The translations under genes and the position numbers were made by a program. Under the pieces are notes generated by a model. It was not told the DNA's origin. It did no database searches and saw only the letters and a list, made by a program, of their open reading frames with translations. A stretch of 6,389 nucleotides of DNA from Rhizobacter sp. GTDB taxonomy: Bacteria; Pseudomonadota; Gammaproteobacteria; Burkholderiales; Burkholderiaceae_C. The first letter of the stretch is position 1, and each line of letters starts with the position of its first letter. Of this stretch, positions 1 to 5,756 are shown in pieces. The stretch is taken from NCBI GenBank assembly GCA_025351675.1, contig JANXVK010000008.1, forward strand, positions 1 to 6,389, in the 5' to 3' direction.

Positions 1-19
1 ACGACGGCAAACTTATCAA

Positions 20-39
20 CCCGACCAATCGATGTCGGG
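20..39 (+). promoter_or_regulatory. Small stem-loop in the rplC leader
   Basis: CCCGAC (20-25) is perfectly complementary to GTCGGG (34-39), giving a 6-bp stem with an 8-base loop. No T-run follows, so it is not an intrinsic terminator. An alternative pairing exists: CGGGC (36-40) can pair with GCCCG (69-73), which lies just upstream of the rplC Shine-Dalgarno. The two pairings are mutually exclusive. A processing site, stabiliser or weak regulatory fold is possible; its function is unknown. Confidence 0.35.
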
Positions 40-79
40 CTCGTGAACAAAGGCTGCCGCGCTGCAACGCCCGGGAGCT

Positions 80-84
80 GGAGA
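80..84 (+). promoter_or_regulatory. Shine-Dalgarno that fixes the rplC start
   Basis: GGAGA at 80-84 is followed by a 6-base spacer to the ATG at 91. The competing in-frame GTG at 43 has no comparable purine-rich site and would add 16 residues unlike any L3 N-terminus I know. This motif therefore decides the start of rplC. Confidence 0.75.
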
Positions 85-90
85 AACTTT

Positions 91-810
91 ATGACGACAG
101 TCAATCCAGGGCATCGCCTCGGTTTGCTGGGCCGCAAGGTGGGCATGATGCGCATCTTCACGGACGATGGCGATGCCATTCCCGTGACGGTCCTCGATGT
201 GTCCAACAACCGCGTTGCACAGATCAAGACCGAGCAGATCGACGGCTACAGCGCCATTCAGGTGGCGTTCGGCGAGCGCAAGGCGTCTCGCGTTTCCAAG
301 CCCGAAGCGGGCCACTTCGCCAAGGCGGGTGTGGAAGCCGGCGAAATCCTCCAGGAATTCCGTGTTGCCGCTGAAGTGGCCGCCGAATACAAGCCGGGCG
401 CCCATGTCGTGCCGACCGGTGTGTTCGCGGTCGGCCAGTTCGTCGACGTGCAGGGCACCTCGATTGGCAAGGGCTTCACCGGCACGATCAAGCGCCACAA
501 CTTCAAATCGCATCGCGCGTCGCACGGCAACAGCCGTTCGCACAACGTTCCCGGTTCGATCTCTATGGCTCAGGACCCGGGCCGCGTGTTCCCGGGCAAG
601 AAGATGTCCGGCCAGCGCGGCGACGTGACCAAGAGCGTCCAGAACCTCGACATCGTCCGCATTGACGAAGCGCGCCAGCTGCTGCTGGTCCGCGGCGCGG
701 TGCCGGGTGCGAAAAACGGCCACGTGGTCGTCAGCCCGGCGATCAAGGTCAAGGTGCTGCGCGAAGGCGTTGCCGCTCCGGCCGCGGCGCCTGCGAAGGG
801 AGCGAAGTAA
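91..810 (+). CDS. rplC: 50S ribosomal protein L3 (uL3)
   Basis: Encodes L3, a primary 23S rRNA-binding protein that helps start 50S assembly; its internal loop reaches toward the peptidyl-transferase centre. The 239-residue product begins with a short family-variable stretch (residues 1-9) and then [19 protein letters not shown], the typical L3 opening. The central basic loop (about residues 124-175) includes [14 protein letters not shown] and [14 protein letters not shown]. Gln161, in the context AQDPG, aligns with the glutamine that PrmB methylates in E. coli (Gln150). The protein is about 30 residues longer than E. coli L3, from N- and C-terminal additions and small insertions. The C-terminal tail ([10 protein letters not shown]) is Ala/Pro/Lys-rich and probably disordered. 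The ATG at 91 is chosen for its Shine-Dalgarno. The stop overlaps the rplD start by one base (TAATG), which suggests translational coupling. Identification is secure. Confidence 0.97.
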   Translation: MTTVNPGHRLGLLGRKVGMMRIFTDDGDAIPVTVLDVSNNRVAQIKTEQIDGYSAIQVAFGERKASRVSKPEAGHFAKAGVEAGEILQEFRVAAEVAAEYKPGAHVVPTGVFAVGQFVDVQGTSIGKGFTGTIKRHNFKSHRASHGNSRSHNVPGSISMAQDPGRVFPGKKMSGQRGDVTKSVQNLDIVRIDEARQLLLVRGAVPGAKNGHVVVSPAIKVKVLREGVAAPAAAPAKGAK

Positions 811-1430
811 TGCAACTTGAACTCCTCAACGAACAAGGCCAGGCGACCTCGAAGGTCGATGCACCTGACACGCTGTTCGGTCGCGACTACAACGAAGCGC
901 TGGTGCACCAGATCGTCGTGGCCTTCCAGGCCAACGCACGCCAAGGCACGCGCGCCCAGCTCGACCGCGCGATGGTCAAGCACTCGACGAAGAAGCCGTG
1001 GCGCCAAAAGGGCACCGGCCGCGCTCGCGCGGGCATGACCTCGTCGCCGCTGTGGCGTGGGGGTGGACGGATTTTCCCGAACAGCCCGGACGAGAATTTC
1101 ACCCAGAAGGTCAACAAGAAGATGTACCGCGCCGGCATGGCTGCGATCTTCTCGCAGCTGGCTCGCGAAGGCCGCTTGGCCGTCGTCGACTCGCTGACCG
1201 TCGACTCGCCGAAGACCAAGGCACTTGCCGCCAAGTTCAAGGCCATGGGCCTCGACTCAGTTCTGGTCATCACCGACCAGCTCGACGACAACCTGCTGCT
1301 GGCTTCGCGCAATTTGATCAACGTGCTCGTCGTCGAGCCGCGTCACGCCGACCCGCTGGCACTCGTGCACTTCAAGAAGGTGCTCGTGACCAAGGCGGCT
1401 GTCGAGCAGCTCAAGGAGATGCTGGCATGA
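810..1430 (+). CDS. rplD: 50S ribosomal protein L4 (uL4)
   Basis: Encodes L4, which binds 23S rRNA domain I and sends a long loop into the nascent-peptide exit tunnel near L22. The 206 residues are close to the E. coli length (201). The loop region is evident at about residues 45-100, with [15 protein letters not shown] at 61-75 and [10 protein letters not shown] at 81-90. The C-terminal Rossmann-like globular part follows (about 110-206, including [19 protein letters not shown]). AAGGGAG at 796-802 lies 7 bases before the ATG, and the start shares a base with the rplC stop. In E. coli L4 also represses its own operon by binding the S10 mRNA leader. That leader would lie upstream of this window, so autoregulation cannot be judged here. 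Confidence 0.97.
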   Translation: MQLELLNEQGQATSKVDAPDTLFGRDYNEALVHQIVVAFQANARQGTRAQLDRAMVKHSTKKPWRQKGTGRARAGMTSSPLWRGGGRIFPNSPDENFTQKVNKKMYRAGMAAIFSQLAREGRLAVVDSLTVDSPKTKALAAKFKAMGLDSVLVITDQLDDNLLLASRNLINVLVVEPRHADPLALVHFKKVLVTKAAVEQLKEMLA

Positions 1431-1771
1431 GCACCGCAGCAACCACATCTGCAAACGCCGTGAAGCCCAAGCACAACGCCGACCGCCTGGCGCAAGTGCT
1501 GATCGCCCCGATCGTGTCCGAAAAGGCAACGATGGCGGCCGAGAAGCACAACCAGGTGCTGTTCAAGGTGATGCGCGACGCCACCAAGCCCGAGATCAAG
1601 GCGGCCGTTGAACTGATGTTCAAGGTCGAAGTCGAGTCCGTCTCGACCGTGATCCAAAAGGGCAAGGTCAAGCGTTTCGGCAAGTCGATTGGCCGCCGTG
1701 ACCACGTCAAGAAGGCGTATGTGTCGCTGAAGGCGGGCCAAGAGCTCAACTTCTCCGGGGAGGCAGCGTAA
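1427..1771 (+). CDS. rplW: 50S ribosomal protein L23 (uL23)
   Basis: Encodes L23, which sits at the tunnel exit beside L29 and is the docking point for trigger factor and the signal recognition particle. The 114-residue product contains [16 protein letters not shown] (about 20-35); Glu32 in VSEK aligns with E. coli Glu18, the known trigger-factor contact. The basic stretch [14 protein letters not shown] (78-91) is also conserved. The N-terminus is about 14 residues longer than in E. coli L23 and Thr/Ala/Lys-rich. The ATG at 1427 overlaps the rplD stop (ATGA). AAGGAG at 1413-1418 gives an 8-base spacer, which favours this start over the longer open frame upstream. The stop overlaps the rplB start (TAATG). 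Confidence 0.96.
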   Translation: MSTAATTSANAVKPKHNADRLAQVLIAPIVSEKATMAAEKHNQVLFKVMRDATKPEIKAAVELMFKVEVESVSTVIQKGKVKRFGKSIGRRDHVKKAYVSLKAGQELNFSGEAA

Positions 1772-2595
1772 TGCCTGTCATCAAGATCAAGCCGACTTCG
1801 CCGGGCCGCCGTGGCGTGGTGAAGGTGGTGCACCCGCATCTGTACAAAGGCAAGCCCGAGGCATCGCTGCTCGAGCCGCAAATGCAGAACGCCGGCCGCA
1901 ACAACAACGGTCACATCACGATTCGCCATCGCGGCGGTGGTCACAAGCATCACTACCGCATCGTCGACTTCGTGCGCAACAAGGATGCGATTCCGGCGAA
2001 GGTCGAACGCATCGAATACGACCCGAACCGGACCGCTCACATCGCGCTGGTCTGCTACGCCGACGGCGAGCGCCGCTACATCATCGCCCCGCGCGGTCTC
2101 GAAGTGGGCGCCACTGTCTTGAGCGGCGCCGAGGCGCCGATCAAGGCCGGCAATACGCTGCCGATCAAGAACATTCCGGTGGGCTCGATCATCCACGCGA
2201 TCGAGATGCTGCCCGGCAAGGGCGCGCAGATCGCGCGTTCGGCCGGCACCTCGGCGACGCTGCTGGCACGCGAAGGCATCTACGCGCAGGTCCGCCTGCG
2301 CTCGGGTGAGGTTCGCAAGATTCACATCGACTGCCGCGCGACCATCGGTGAAGTCTCCAACGAAGAGCATCAGCTGCGCCAATACGGCAAGGCCGGCGCG
2401 ATTCGCTGGAAGGGCATCCGCCCGACGGTTCGTGGCGTTGCCATGAACCCGGTGGATCACCCGCACGGTGGTGGTGAAGGTCGTACCGGTGAGGGCCAGG
2501 CACCTGTGTCTCCGTGGAACACGTTGACCAAGGGCTACCGCACTCGCAGCAACAAGCGCACGCAGACGATGATCGTCGCGCGTCGCAAGAAGTAA
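1771..2595 (+). CDS. rplB: 50S ribosomal protein L2 (uL2)
   Basis: Encodes L2, the highly conserved 23S rRNA-binding protein needed for subunit association and peptidyl-transferase activity. The 274 residues match the usual length (273 in E. coli). An OB-like N-terminal domain carries KPTSPGRRG (7-15), [19 protein letters not shown] (42-60) and [10 protein letters not shown] (63-72). The SH3-like part includes [11 protein letters not shown] (100-110). The C-terminal signature [14 protein letters not shown] spans 226-239. His230 in that signature is the counterpart of E. coli His229, implicated in peptidyl transfer. The extreme C-terminus is strongly basic ([11 protein letters not shown] then RRKK), as expected for rRNA contact. 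The start shares a base with the rplW stop, and GGGGAGG at 1757-1763 is the ribosome-binding site. Confidence 0.98.
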   Translation: MPVIKIKPTSPGRRGVVKVVHPHLYKGKPEASLLEPQMQNAGRNNNGHITIRHRGGGHKHHYRIVDFVRNKDAIPAKVERIEYDPNRTAHIALVCYADGERRYIIAPRGLEVGATVLSGAEAPIKAGNTLPIKNIPVGSIIHAIEMLPGKGAQIARSAGTSATLLAREGIYAQVRLRSGEVRKIHIDCRATIGEVSNEEHQLRQYGKAGAIRWKGIRPTVRGVAMNPVDHPHGGGEGRTGEGQAPVSPWNTLTKGYRTRSNKRTQTMIVARRKK

Positions 2596-2605
2596 GGGGA
2601 CGGCA

Positions 2606-2884
2606 ATGACTCGTTCACTCAAGAAGGGCCCGTTCGTCGACCATCACCTCCAGGCGAAGGTCGAGAAGGCGGTTGCCATCAAAGACAAGAAGCCGATCAA
2701 GACCTGGTCGCGCCGCTCGACGATCTTGCCCGATTTCATCGGCATCACGATCGCCGTGCACAACGGCAAGCAGCACGTGCCGGTCTACATCACCGACCAG
2801 ATGGTCGGCCACAAGCTCGGTGAATTTGCGCTGACCCGCACGTTCAAGGGGCATCCGGCCGACAAGAAGGCCAACAAGAAATAA
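2606..2884 (+). CDS. rpsS: 30S ribosomal protein S19 (uS19)
   Basis: Encodes S19, which lies in the head of the 30S subunit, pairs with S13 and contacts the A-site region. The 92 residues equal the E. coli length. Hallmarks are [12 protein letters not shown] at the start, [16 protein letters not shown] (31-46), and the signature region around [24 protein letters not shown] (52-75) followed by TRTFKGH. The tail is lysine-rich (ADKKANKK). It follows rplB by 10 bases, and that gap contains the Shine-Dalgarno AGGGGA at 2595-2600. Gene position and sequence agree; there is nothing unusual. Confidence 0.97.
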   Translation: MTRSLKKGPFVDHHLQAKVEKAVAIKDKKPIKTWSRRSTILPDFIGITIAVHNGKQHVPVYITDQMVGHKLGEFALTRTFKGHPADKKANKK

Positions 2885-2887
2885 GGA
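2882..2887 (+). promoter_or_regulatory. Shine-Dalgarno that decides the rplV start
   Basis: TAAGGA at 2882-2887 overlaps the rpsS stop codon. It lies 8 bases before the ATG at 2896 but runs into the first base of the earlier in-frame ATG at 2887. Only the second ATG has workable spacing, and it also gives the family-typical L22 N-terminus, so initiation at 2896 is preferred. Confidence 0.65.
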
Positions 2888-2895
2888 TGACGACG

Positions 2896-3225
2896 ATGGA
2901 AACCAAATCGATCGTCCGTGGCGTTCGCCTGTCTGCCGACAAGGGTCGGCTGGTGGCCGATCTGGTCCGCGGCAAGAAGGTGGACCAGGCGCTCAACATC
3001 CTGACCTTCACCCAGAAGCGCGCTGCCGGCATCATCAAGAAGTGTCTCGAGTCAGCCATCGCGAACGCCGAGCACAACGACGGTGCCGACATCGACGAGT
3101 TGACCGTGAAAACGATCTTCGTGGAGCAAGGCGCCACGCTGAAACGTTTTTCCGCACGTGCCAAGGGCCGCGGGAATCGCATCAGCAAGCCGACCGCGCA
3201 CATCTACATCACCGTCGGCAACTAG
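2896..3225 (+). CDS. rplV: 50S ribosomal protein L22 (uL22)
   Basis: Encodes L22, which binds all six 23S rRNA domains; its long beta-hairpin lines the exit tunnel and, with L4, forms the constriction linked to macrolide action. From the ATG at 2896 the product is 109 residues, the length usual for betaproteobacterial L22. Visible blocks are [20 protein letters not shown] (7-26), [10 protein letters not shown] (52-61) and the hairpin with its basic tip [12 protein letters not shown] (85-96). It ends in HIYITVGN. An in-frame ATG at 2887 would add three residues (MTT), but it sits on the ribosome-binding site. A reading from 2887 cannot be fully excluded. No deletion is apparent in the hairpin. 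Confidence 0.95.
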   Translation: METKSIVRGVRLSADKGRLVADLVRGKKVDQALNILTFTQKRAAGIIKKCLESAIANAEHNDGADIDELTVKTIFVEQGATLKRFSARAKGRGNRISKPTAHIYITVGN

Positions 3226-3236
3226 AGGCAAAGACC

Positions 3237-4169
3237 ATGGGACAAAAGATTCACCCAATCGGGTTTCGCCTGCCGGTCACGCGCAACTGGTCGTCGCGTT
3301 GGTACGCGTCGAACAAGAACTTCGCGACCATGCTGGCCGAAGACCTGCGCGTTCGCGAATACCTGAAGGTCAAGCTGAAAAGCGCGGCCGTCTCGCGCAT
3401 CCTGATCGAGCGCCCCGCCAAGAACGCTCGCATCACCATCTACTCGGCGCGCCCGGGCGTGGTGATCGGCAAGAAGGGCGAGGACATCGAGGCGCTGAAG
3501 GCCGAACTGACACGCCGCCTCGGCGTGCCGGTCGCTGTCAACATCGAAGAAGTGCGCAAGCCTGAAGTCGATGCACAGCTGATCGCCGACAGCATCACGC
3601 AGCAGCTCGAAAAGCGCATCATGTTCCGCCGCGCGATGAAGCGCGCGATGCAGAACGCGATGCGGCTGGGCGCTCAAGGCATCAAGCTGATGTCGTCGGG
3701 TCGCCTGAACGGCATCGAAATCGCACGTTGCGAGTGGTACCGCGAAGGCCGCGTGCCGCTTCACACCCTGAAGGCCGACATCGACTATGGCTTCTCCGAA
3801 GCCAAGACGACCTACGGCATCATCGGCGTGAAGTGCTGGGTCTACCGTGGCGATCGCCTCGCCAACGGCGACTCGCCCGGCATCGTGACGCCTCCGGGCG
3901 CCGAAGACGATCGCCGTGGCCCGCGTCGCGGCCCGCCGCGGGGTCCGGGCGGTGCGCCGGGTGGCCGTGGTGGCCGTCCGGGTGGTGGTGGTTTCGATCG
4001 TGGCGCACCGCGCCAGGATCGCCCGGCCGACGCTGGCGCTGCTGCTGGTGGGGCTCAGGCCACGGCACCGGCCGGCGACGCCCCGAAGGCACCGGCCGTC
4101 AAGCGCGTGCGCAAGGCAGCAGCACCCGATGCTGCGCCGAGCGCGACGCCTGACGCCAAAGGAGAATAA
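3237..4169 (+). CDS. rpsC: 30S ribosomal protein S3 (uS3) with long RGG-like C-terminal tail
   Basis: Encodes S3, at the mRNA entry channel of the 30S subunit. It starts with the invariant [12 protein letters not shown]. The KH type-II domain carries its GxxG loop as VIGKKGEDI (76-84). Arg131, Arg132 and Lys135 (FRRAMKRAM) match the E. coli residues tied to mRNA helicase activity. The C-terminal S3 domain runs to about residue 208 ([13 protein letters not shown]). The protein is 310 residues, against 233 in E. coli. The extra part begins near 220 and has two sections. Residues 226-260 are rich in Arg, Gly and Pro ([14 protein letters not shown], then [11 protein letters not shown]). Residues 261-310 are Ala/Pro-rich with a basic patch (KRVRK). 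The frame is uninterrupted, so the tail is a real extension. Such tails occur in related Burkholderiales as far as I recall. GAGG at 3225-3228 is the ribosome-binding site. Confidence 0.97.
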   Translation: MGQKIHPIGFRLPVTRNWSSRWYASNKNFATMLAEDLRVREYLKVKLKSAAVSRILIERPAKNARITIYSARPGVVIGKKGEDIEALKAELTRRLGVPVAVNIEEVRKPEVDAQLIADSITQQLEKRIMFRRAMKRAMQNAMRLGAQGIKLMSSGRLNGIEIARCEWYREGRVPLHTLKADIDYGFSEAKTTYGIIGVKCWVYRGDRLANGDSPGIVTPPGAEDDRRGPRRGPPRGPGGAPGGRGGRPGGGGFDRGAPRQDRPADAGAAAGGAQATAPAGDAPKAPAVKRVRKAAAPDAAPSATPDAKGE

Positions 4170-4171
4170 GC

Positions 4172-4588
4172 ATGCTGCAACCTGCACGCAGAAAATACCG
4201 CAAGGAACAGAAGGGCCGCAACACCGGCGTCGCCACCCGTGGCGCGGCAGTGTCGTTCGGCGACTTCGGCCTCAAGGCCACCGAACGCGGCCGTCTGACG
4301 GCGCGTCAGATCGAAGCTGCACGTCGCGCGATTTCGCGTCACGTGAAACGCGGCGGCCGCATCTGGATCCGCATCTTCCCGGACAAACCGATCTCGCAGA
4401 AGCCGGCTGAAGTCCGCATGGGCAACGGCAAGGGCAACCCCGAGTACTACGTCGCCGAGATCCAGCCGGGCAAGGTGCTGTACGAGATCAACGGCGTCGC
4501 CGAAGAACTCGCCCGCGAAGCGTTCACGCTGGCCGCTGCGAAGCTGCCGCTGAAGTGCACCTTCGTGATGCGCCAGGTCGGCGCATAA
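4172..4588 (+). CDS. rplP: 50S ribosomal protein L16 (uL16)
   Basis: Encodes L16, a late-assembling 50S protein that helps position the A-site tRNA near the peptidyl-transferase centre. The 138 residues are close to E. coli (136). Recognisable blocks are [17 protein letters not shown] at the start, [22 protein letters not shown] (32-53), [14 protein letters not shown] (65-78) and [14 protein letters not shown] (82-95). Arg82 aligns with E. coli Arg81, the residue hydroxylated by RoxA (YcfD). AAGGAG at 4159-4164 overlaps the end of rpsC and lies 7 bases from the ATG, two bases beyond the rpsC stop. Coupled translation with S3 is likely. Confidence 0.97.
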   Translation: MLQPARRKYRKEQKGRNTGVATRGAAVSFGDFGLKATERGRLTARQIEAARRAISRHVKRGGRIWIRIFPDKPISQKPAEVRMGNGKGNPEYYVAEIQPGKVLYEINGVAEELAREAFTLAAAKLPLKCTFVMRQVGA

Positions 4589-4599
4589 GGAGAACATTC

Positions 4600-4800
4600 A
4601 TGAAAGCATCTGAACTCCGCGCGAAAGATGTCGACGGTCTCCAGAAAGAGATCGGCGACCTGCTGAAGGCCCACTTCGGTCTGCGCATGCAAAAGGCGAC
4701 CCAGAACCTCGCCAACCACACCCAGCTGGGAAACACGCGTCGCGACATCGCTCGCGCCAAGACCGTGCTGGCCCAGAAGAAGAAGGAAGCGAAGAAATGA
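4600..4800 (+). CDS. rpmC: 50S ribosomal protein L29 (uL29)
   Basis: Encodes L29, a small all-helical protein next to L23 at the tunnel exit. The 66-residue product opens [21 protein letters not shown] and continues with the family pattern [33 protein letters not shown]. It ends in a lysine-rich tail (QKKKEAKK). Length agrees with the family (63 in E. coli). The start at 4600 is preferred over the upstream in-frame ATG at 4555, which lies inside rplP and has no ribosome-binding site. AAGGAGA at 4587-4593 sits 6 bases ahead of 4600. The stop overlaps the rpsQ start (ATGA). Confidence 0.96.
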   Translation: MKASELRAKDVDGLQKEIGDLLKAHFGLRMQKATQNLANHTQLGNTRRDIARAKTVLAQKKKEAKK

Positions 4801-5099
4801 GCGAGCAGCAAACCACCGCCGCCGCGCCGGTCGCAGAAGCCAAGGCGAAGAACACCCGCACGCTGGTCGGCAAGGTCGTCAGCGACAAGCGCTCAAAGAC
4901 CATCACGGTGCTGATCGAGCGCCGCACCAAGCACGAGCTGTACGGCAAGATCGTCGCGAAGTCGAGCAAGTACCACGCGCACGACGAGAACAACGAGTAC
5001 AAGCTGGGCGACGTGGTCGAAATCGCGGAAACGCGTCCGATCTCGAAGACCAAGGCTTGGACAGTGACCCGCCTCGTGCAGAAGGCGATCGTGGTCTAA
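4797..5099 (+). CDS. rpsQ: 30S ribosomal protein S17 (uS17)
   Basis: Encodes S17, an OB-fold primary binder of 16S rRNA in the 30S body. The core starts at about residue 20 ([24 protein letters not shown]) and includes [15 protein letters not shown] (58-72). The C-terminal signature is [18 protein letters not shown] (71-88). At 100 residues it is about 16 longer than E. coli S17. The addition is an N-terminal Ala/Gln/Lys stretch ([18 protein letters not shown]) that looks disordered. The ATG at 4797 overlaps the rpmC stop. This is the last gene before a strong intrinsic terminator, so it probably ends the S10 operon transcript. Confidence 0.97.
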   Translation: MSEQQTTAAAPVAEAKAKNTRTLVGKVVSDKRSKTITVLIERRTKHELYGKIVAKSSKYHAHDENNEYKLGDVVEIAETRPISKTKAWTVTRLVQKAIVV

Positions 5100-5113
5100 A
5101 CCACCGCTATCGC
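5085..5113 (+). other. Imperfect stem-loop spanning the rpsQ stop codon
   Basis: GTGGT (5091-5095) pairs with ACCAC (5100-5104) around a 4-base loop that contains most of the stop codon. Outside an internal loop, GCGAT (5085-5089) pairs with ATCGC (5109-5113). Ten base pairs are therefore possible, immediately before the terminator hairpin. It lacks a T-run. It may protect the 3' end or be chance in GC-rich sequence. Confidence 0.3.
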
Positions 5114-5116
5114 ATC

Positions 5117-5156
5117 AAACGGTCGGAACGCTGAAACGGGCGTCCGGCCGTTTTTT
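5117..5156 (+). terminator. Intrinsic terminator after rpsQ
   Basis: The left arm AACGGTCGGA (5118-5127) pairs with TCCGGCCGTT (5143-5152) with one G-U. The stem then extends past a single bulged A (5128) with CGC (5129-5131) against GCG (5140-5142). This leaves an 8-base loop (5132-5139). The stem runs into six T residues (5151-5156). This is a textbook rho-independent terminator on the + strand. It separates the S10-type operon from the peroxiredoxin gene. Confidence 0.9.
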
Positions 5157-5183
5157 GGTTTCCGAATACATCAGGAGATTCTC

Positions 5184-5699
5184 ATGTTGAAAGTTGGCGA
5201 CAAGTTGCCCGCAGGCAGCCTCTCGGAGTTCATCGAAGTCGAAGGCAGCGGCTGCGCGCTCGGCCCGAACCCGTTCGACCTCGAGAAAGCGACTGCCGGC
5301 AAGACGATCGCTGTGTTCGCGCTGCCCGGCGCCTACACTCCGACATGCTCGGCCAGGCACGTACCCGGTTATATCGAGAACGCCGAAGCGCTCAGGGCGG
5401 CCGGTGTCGACGAGATCTGGTGCGTGTCCGTCAACGACGCCTTCGTGATGGGCGCCTGGGGGCGTGACCAGCACGCCGGCGGCAAGGTTCGCATGATGGC
5501 CGACGGCAGCGCCGACTTCGCGAAGGCCACCGGCCTGACGCTCGACCTGACCGCGCGCGGCATGGGCCTGCGCTCGAACCGCTACTCGATGCTGGTCGTC
5601 GACGGCGTGGTCAAGACGCTTAATGTCGAAGGCCCAGGCAAATTCGAAGTCAGCGACGCCGGCACGATGCTGAAACAAGCCCAGGAAGTGCTGGCGTAA
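5184..5699 (+). CDS. Peroxiredoxin, Prx5/PrxII (redoxin) family
   Basis: Thiol peroxidase that reduces hydrogen peroxide and organic hydroperoxides; no signal peptide is visible, so it is probably cytosolic. The 171 residues form a single redoxin domain. The active-site motif PGAYTPTCS spans 48-56, with Thr52 and the peroxidatic Cys55. The conserved SVNDAFVMGAW is at 82-92. Arg133 in SNRYSM matches the catalytic arginine of human PRDX5 (Arg127). The C-terminal resolving cysteine of PRDX5 (Cys151) is replaced, apparently by Val155. Cys80 lies 25 residues after Cys55, the spacing seen in plant PrxII, so reduction by glutaredoxin/glutathione or thioredoxin is plausible. Cys24 is also present. 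AGGAGA at 5173-5178 lies 5 bases before the ATG. The gene starts only 27 bases after the terminator T-run, leaving no obvious room for a promoter of its own. Base composition and codon use look like the neighbours. Confidence 0.93.
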   Translation: MLKVGDKLPAGSLSEFIEVEGSGCALGPNPFDLEKATAGKTIAVFALPGAYTPTCSARHVPGYIENAEALRAAGVDEIWCVSVNDAFVMGAWGRDQHAGGKVRMMADGSADFAKATGLTLDLTARGMGLRSNRYSMLVVDGVVKTLNVEGPGKFEVSDAGTMLKQAQEVLA

Positions 5700-5719
5700 G
5701 CGCGCAACAGTCAAGGTCA

Positions 5720-5749
5720 TTGACGCAGCGCGCAAAAGTGCTGCATAAT
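5720..5749 (+). promoter_or_regulatory. Sigma70-type promoter of the spc operon (rplN)
   Basis: TTGACG (5720-5725, five of six consensus bases) and CATAAT (5744-5749, five of six) are separated by 18 bases. A start of transcription is expected near 5756-5758, about 130 bases ahead of rplN. The position, right after the peroxiredoxin stop and ahead of a new ribosomal operon, supports the call. Two overlapping dyads are present. One is GCGCGC at 5700-5705 against 5728-5733. The other is GCAGC (5725-5729) against GCTGC (5740-5744), which lies mainly in the spacer between the two hexamers. Confidence 0.75.
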
Positions 5750-5756
5750 CTGAGAC

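Larger units (their letters stand above)
1..90 (+). other. Non-coding spacer upstream of rplC
   Basis: No recognisable coding sequence lies here. rpsJ (S10) is the usual upstream neighbour, but none of the three forward frames reads like the end of S10; the frame that stops at 44 gives an unrelated peptide. I therefore take this as the 3' part of a rpsJ-rplC intergenic region. It contains a small stem-loop (20-39) and the rplC ribosome-binding site (80-84). The rplC frame stays open upstream with a GTG at 43, but nothing supports initiation there. Confidence 0.6.

Noticed and set aside
43..90. Upstream GTG start for rplC, adding 16 residues
   Set aside because: It has no ribosome-binding site at a usable distance. 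The added residues resemble no L3 N-terminus, while the ATG at 91 has a well-placed GGAGA.
1411..2622. 403-codon open frame on the - strand opposite rplW, rplB and the start of rpsS
   Set aside because: It lies wholly across well-identified ribosomal genes. Its composition (rich in Arg, Ala, Val, Asp and His) is what reverse reading of GC-rich coding DNA gives, and no domain is recognisable.
2887..2895. First in-frame ATG for rplV
   Set aside because: It sits on the Shine-Dalgarno itself. The ATG at 2896 has correct spacing and gives the usual 109-residue L22, though the difference is only three residues.
3222..4187. 321-codon open frame on the - strand opposite rpsC
   Set aside because: It is a shadow of rpsC and its GC-rich tail, with Arg/Ala/Thr low-complexity content and no independent support.
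3916..4410. Overlapping + strand frames across the rpsC tail and rplP, possibly a frameshifted or hidden gene
   Set aside because: rpsC and rplP both read cleanly to their expected ends. The overlapping frames are Arg/Ala/Val-rich shadows with no ribosome-binding site or recognisable domain.
5100..5183. Signs of a mobile element that carried the peroxiredoxin gene
   Set aside because: No terminal inverted repeats, target-site duplication, transposase remnant or attachment-site-like repeat is visible at either flank of the gene.
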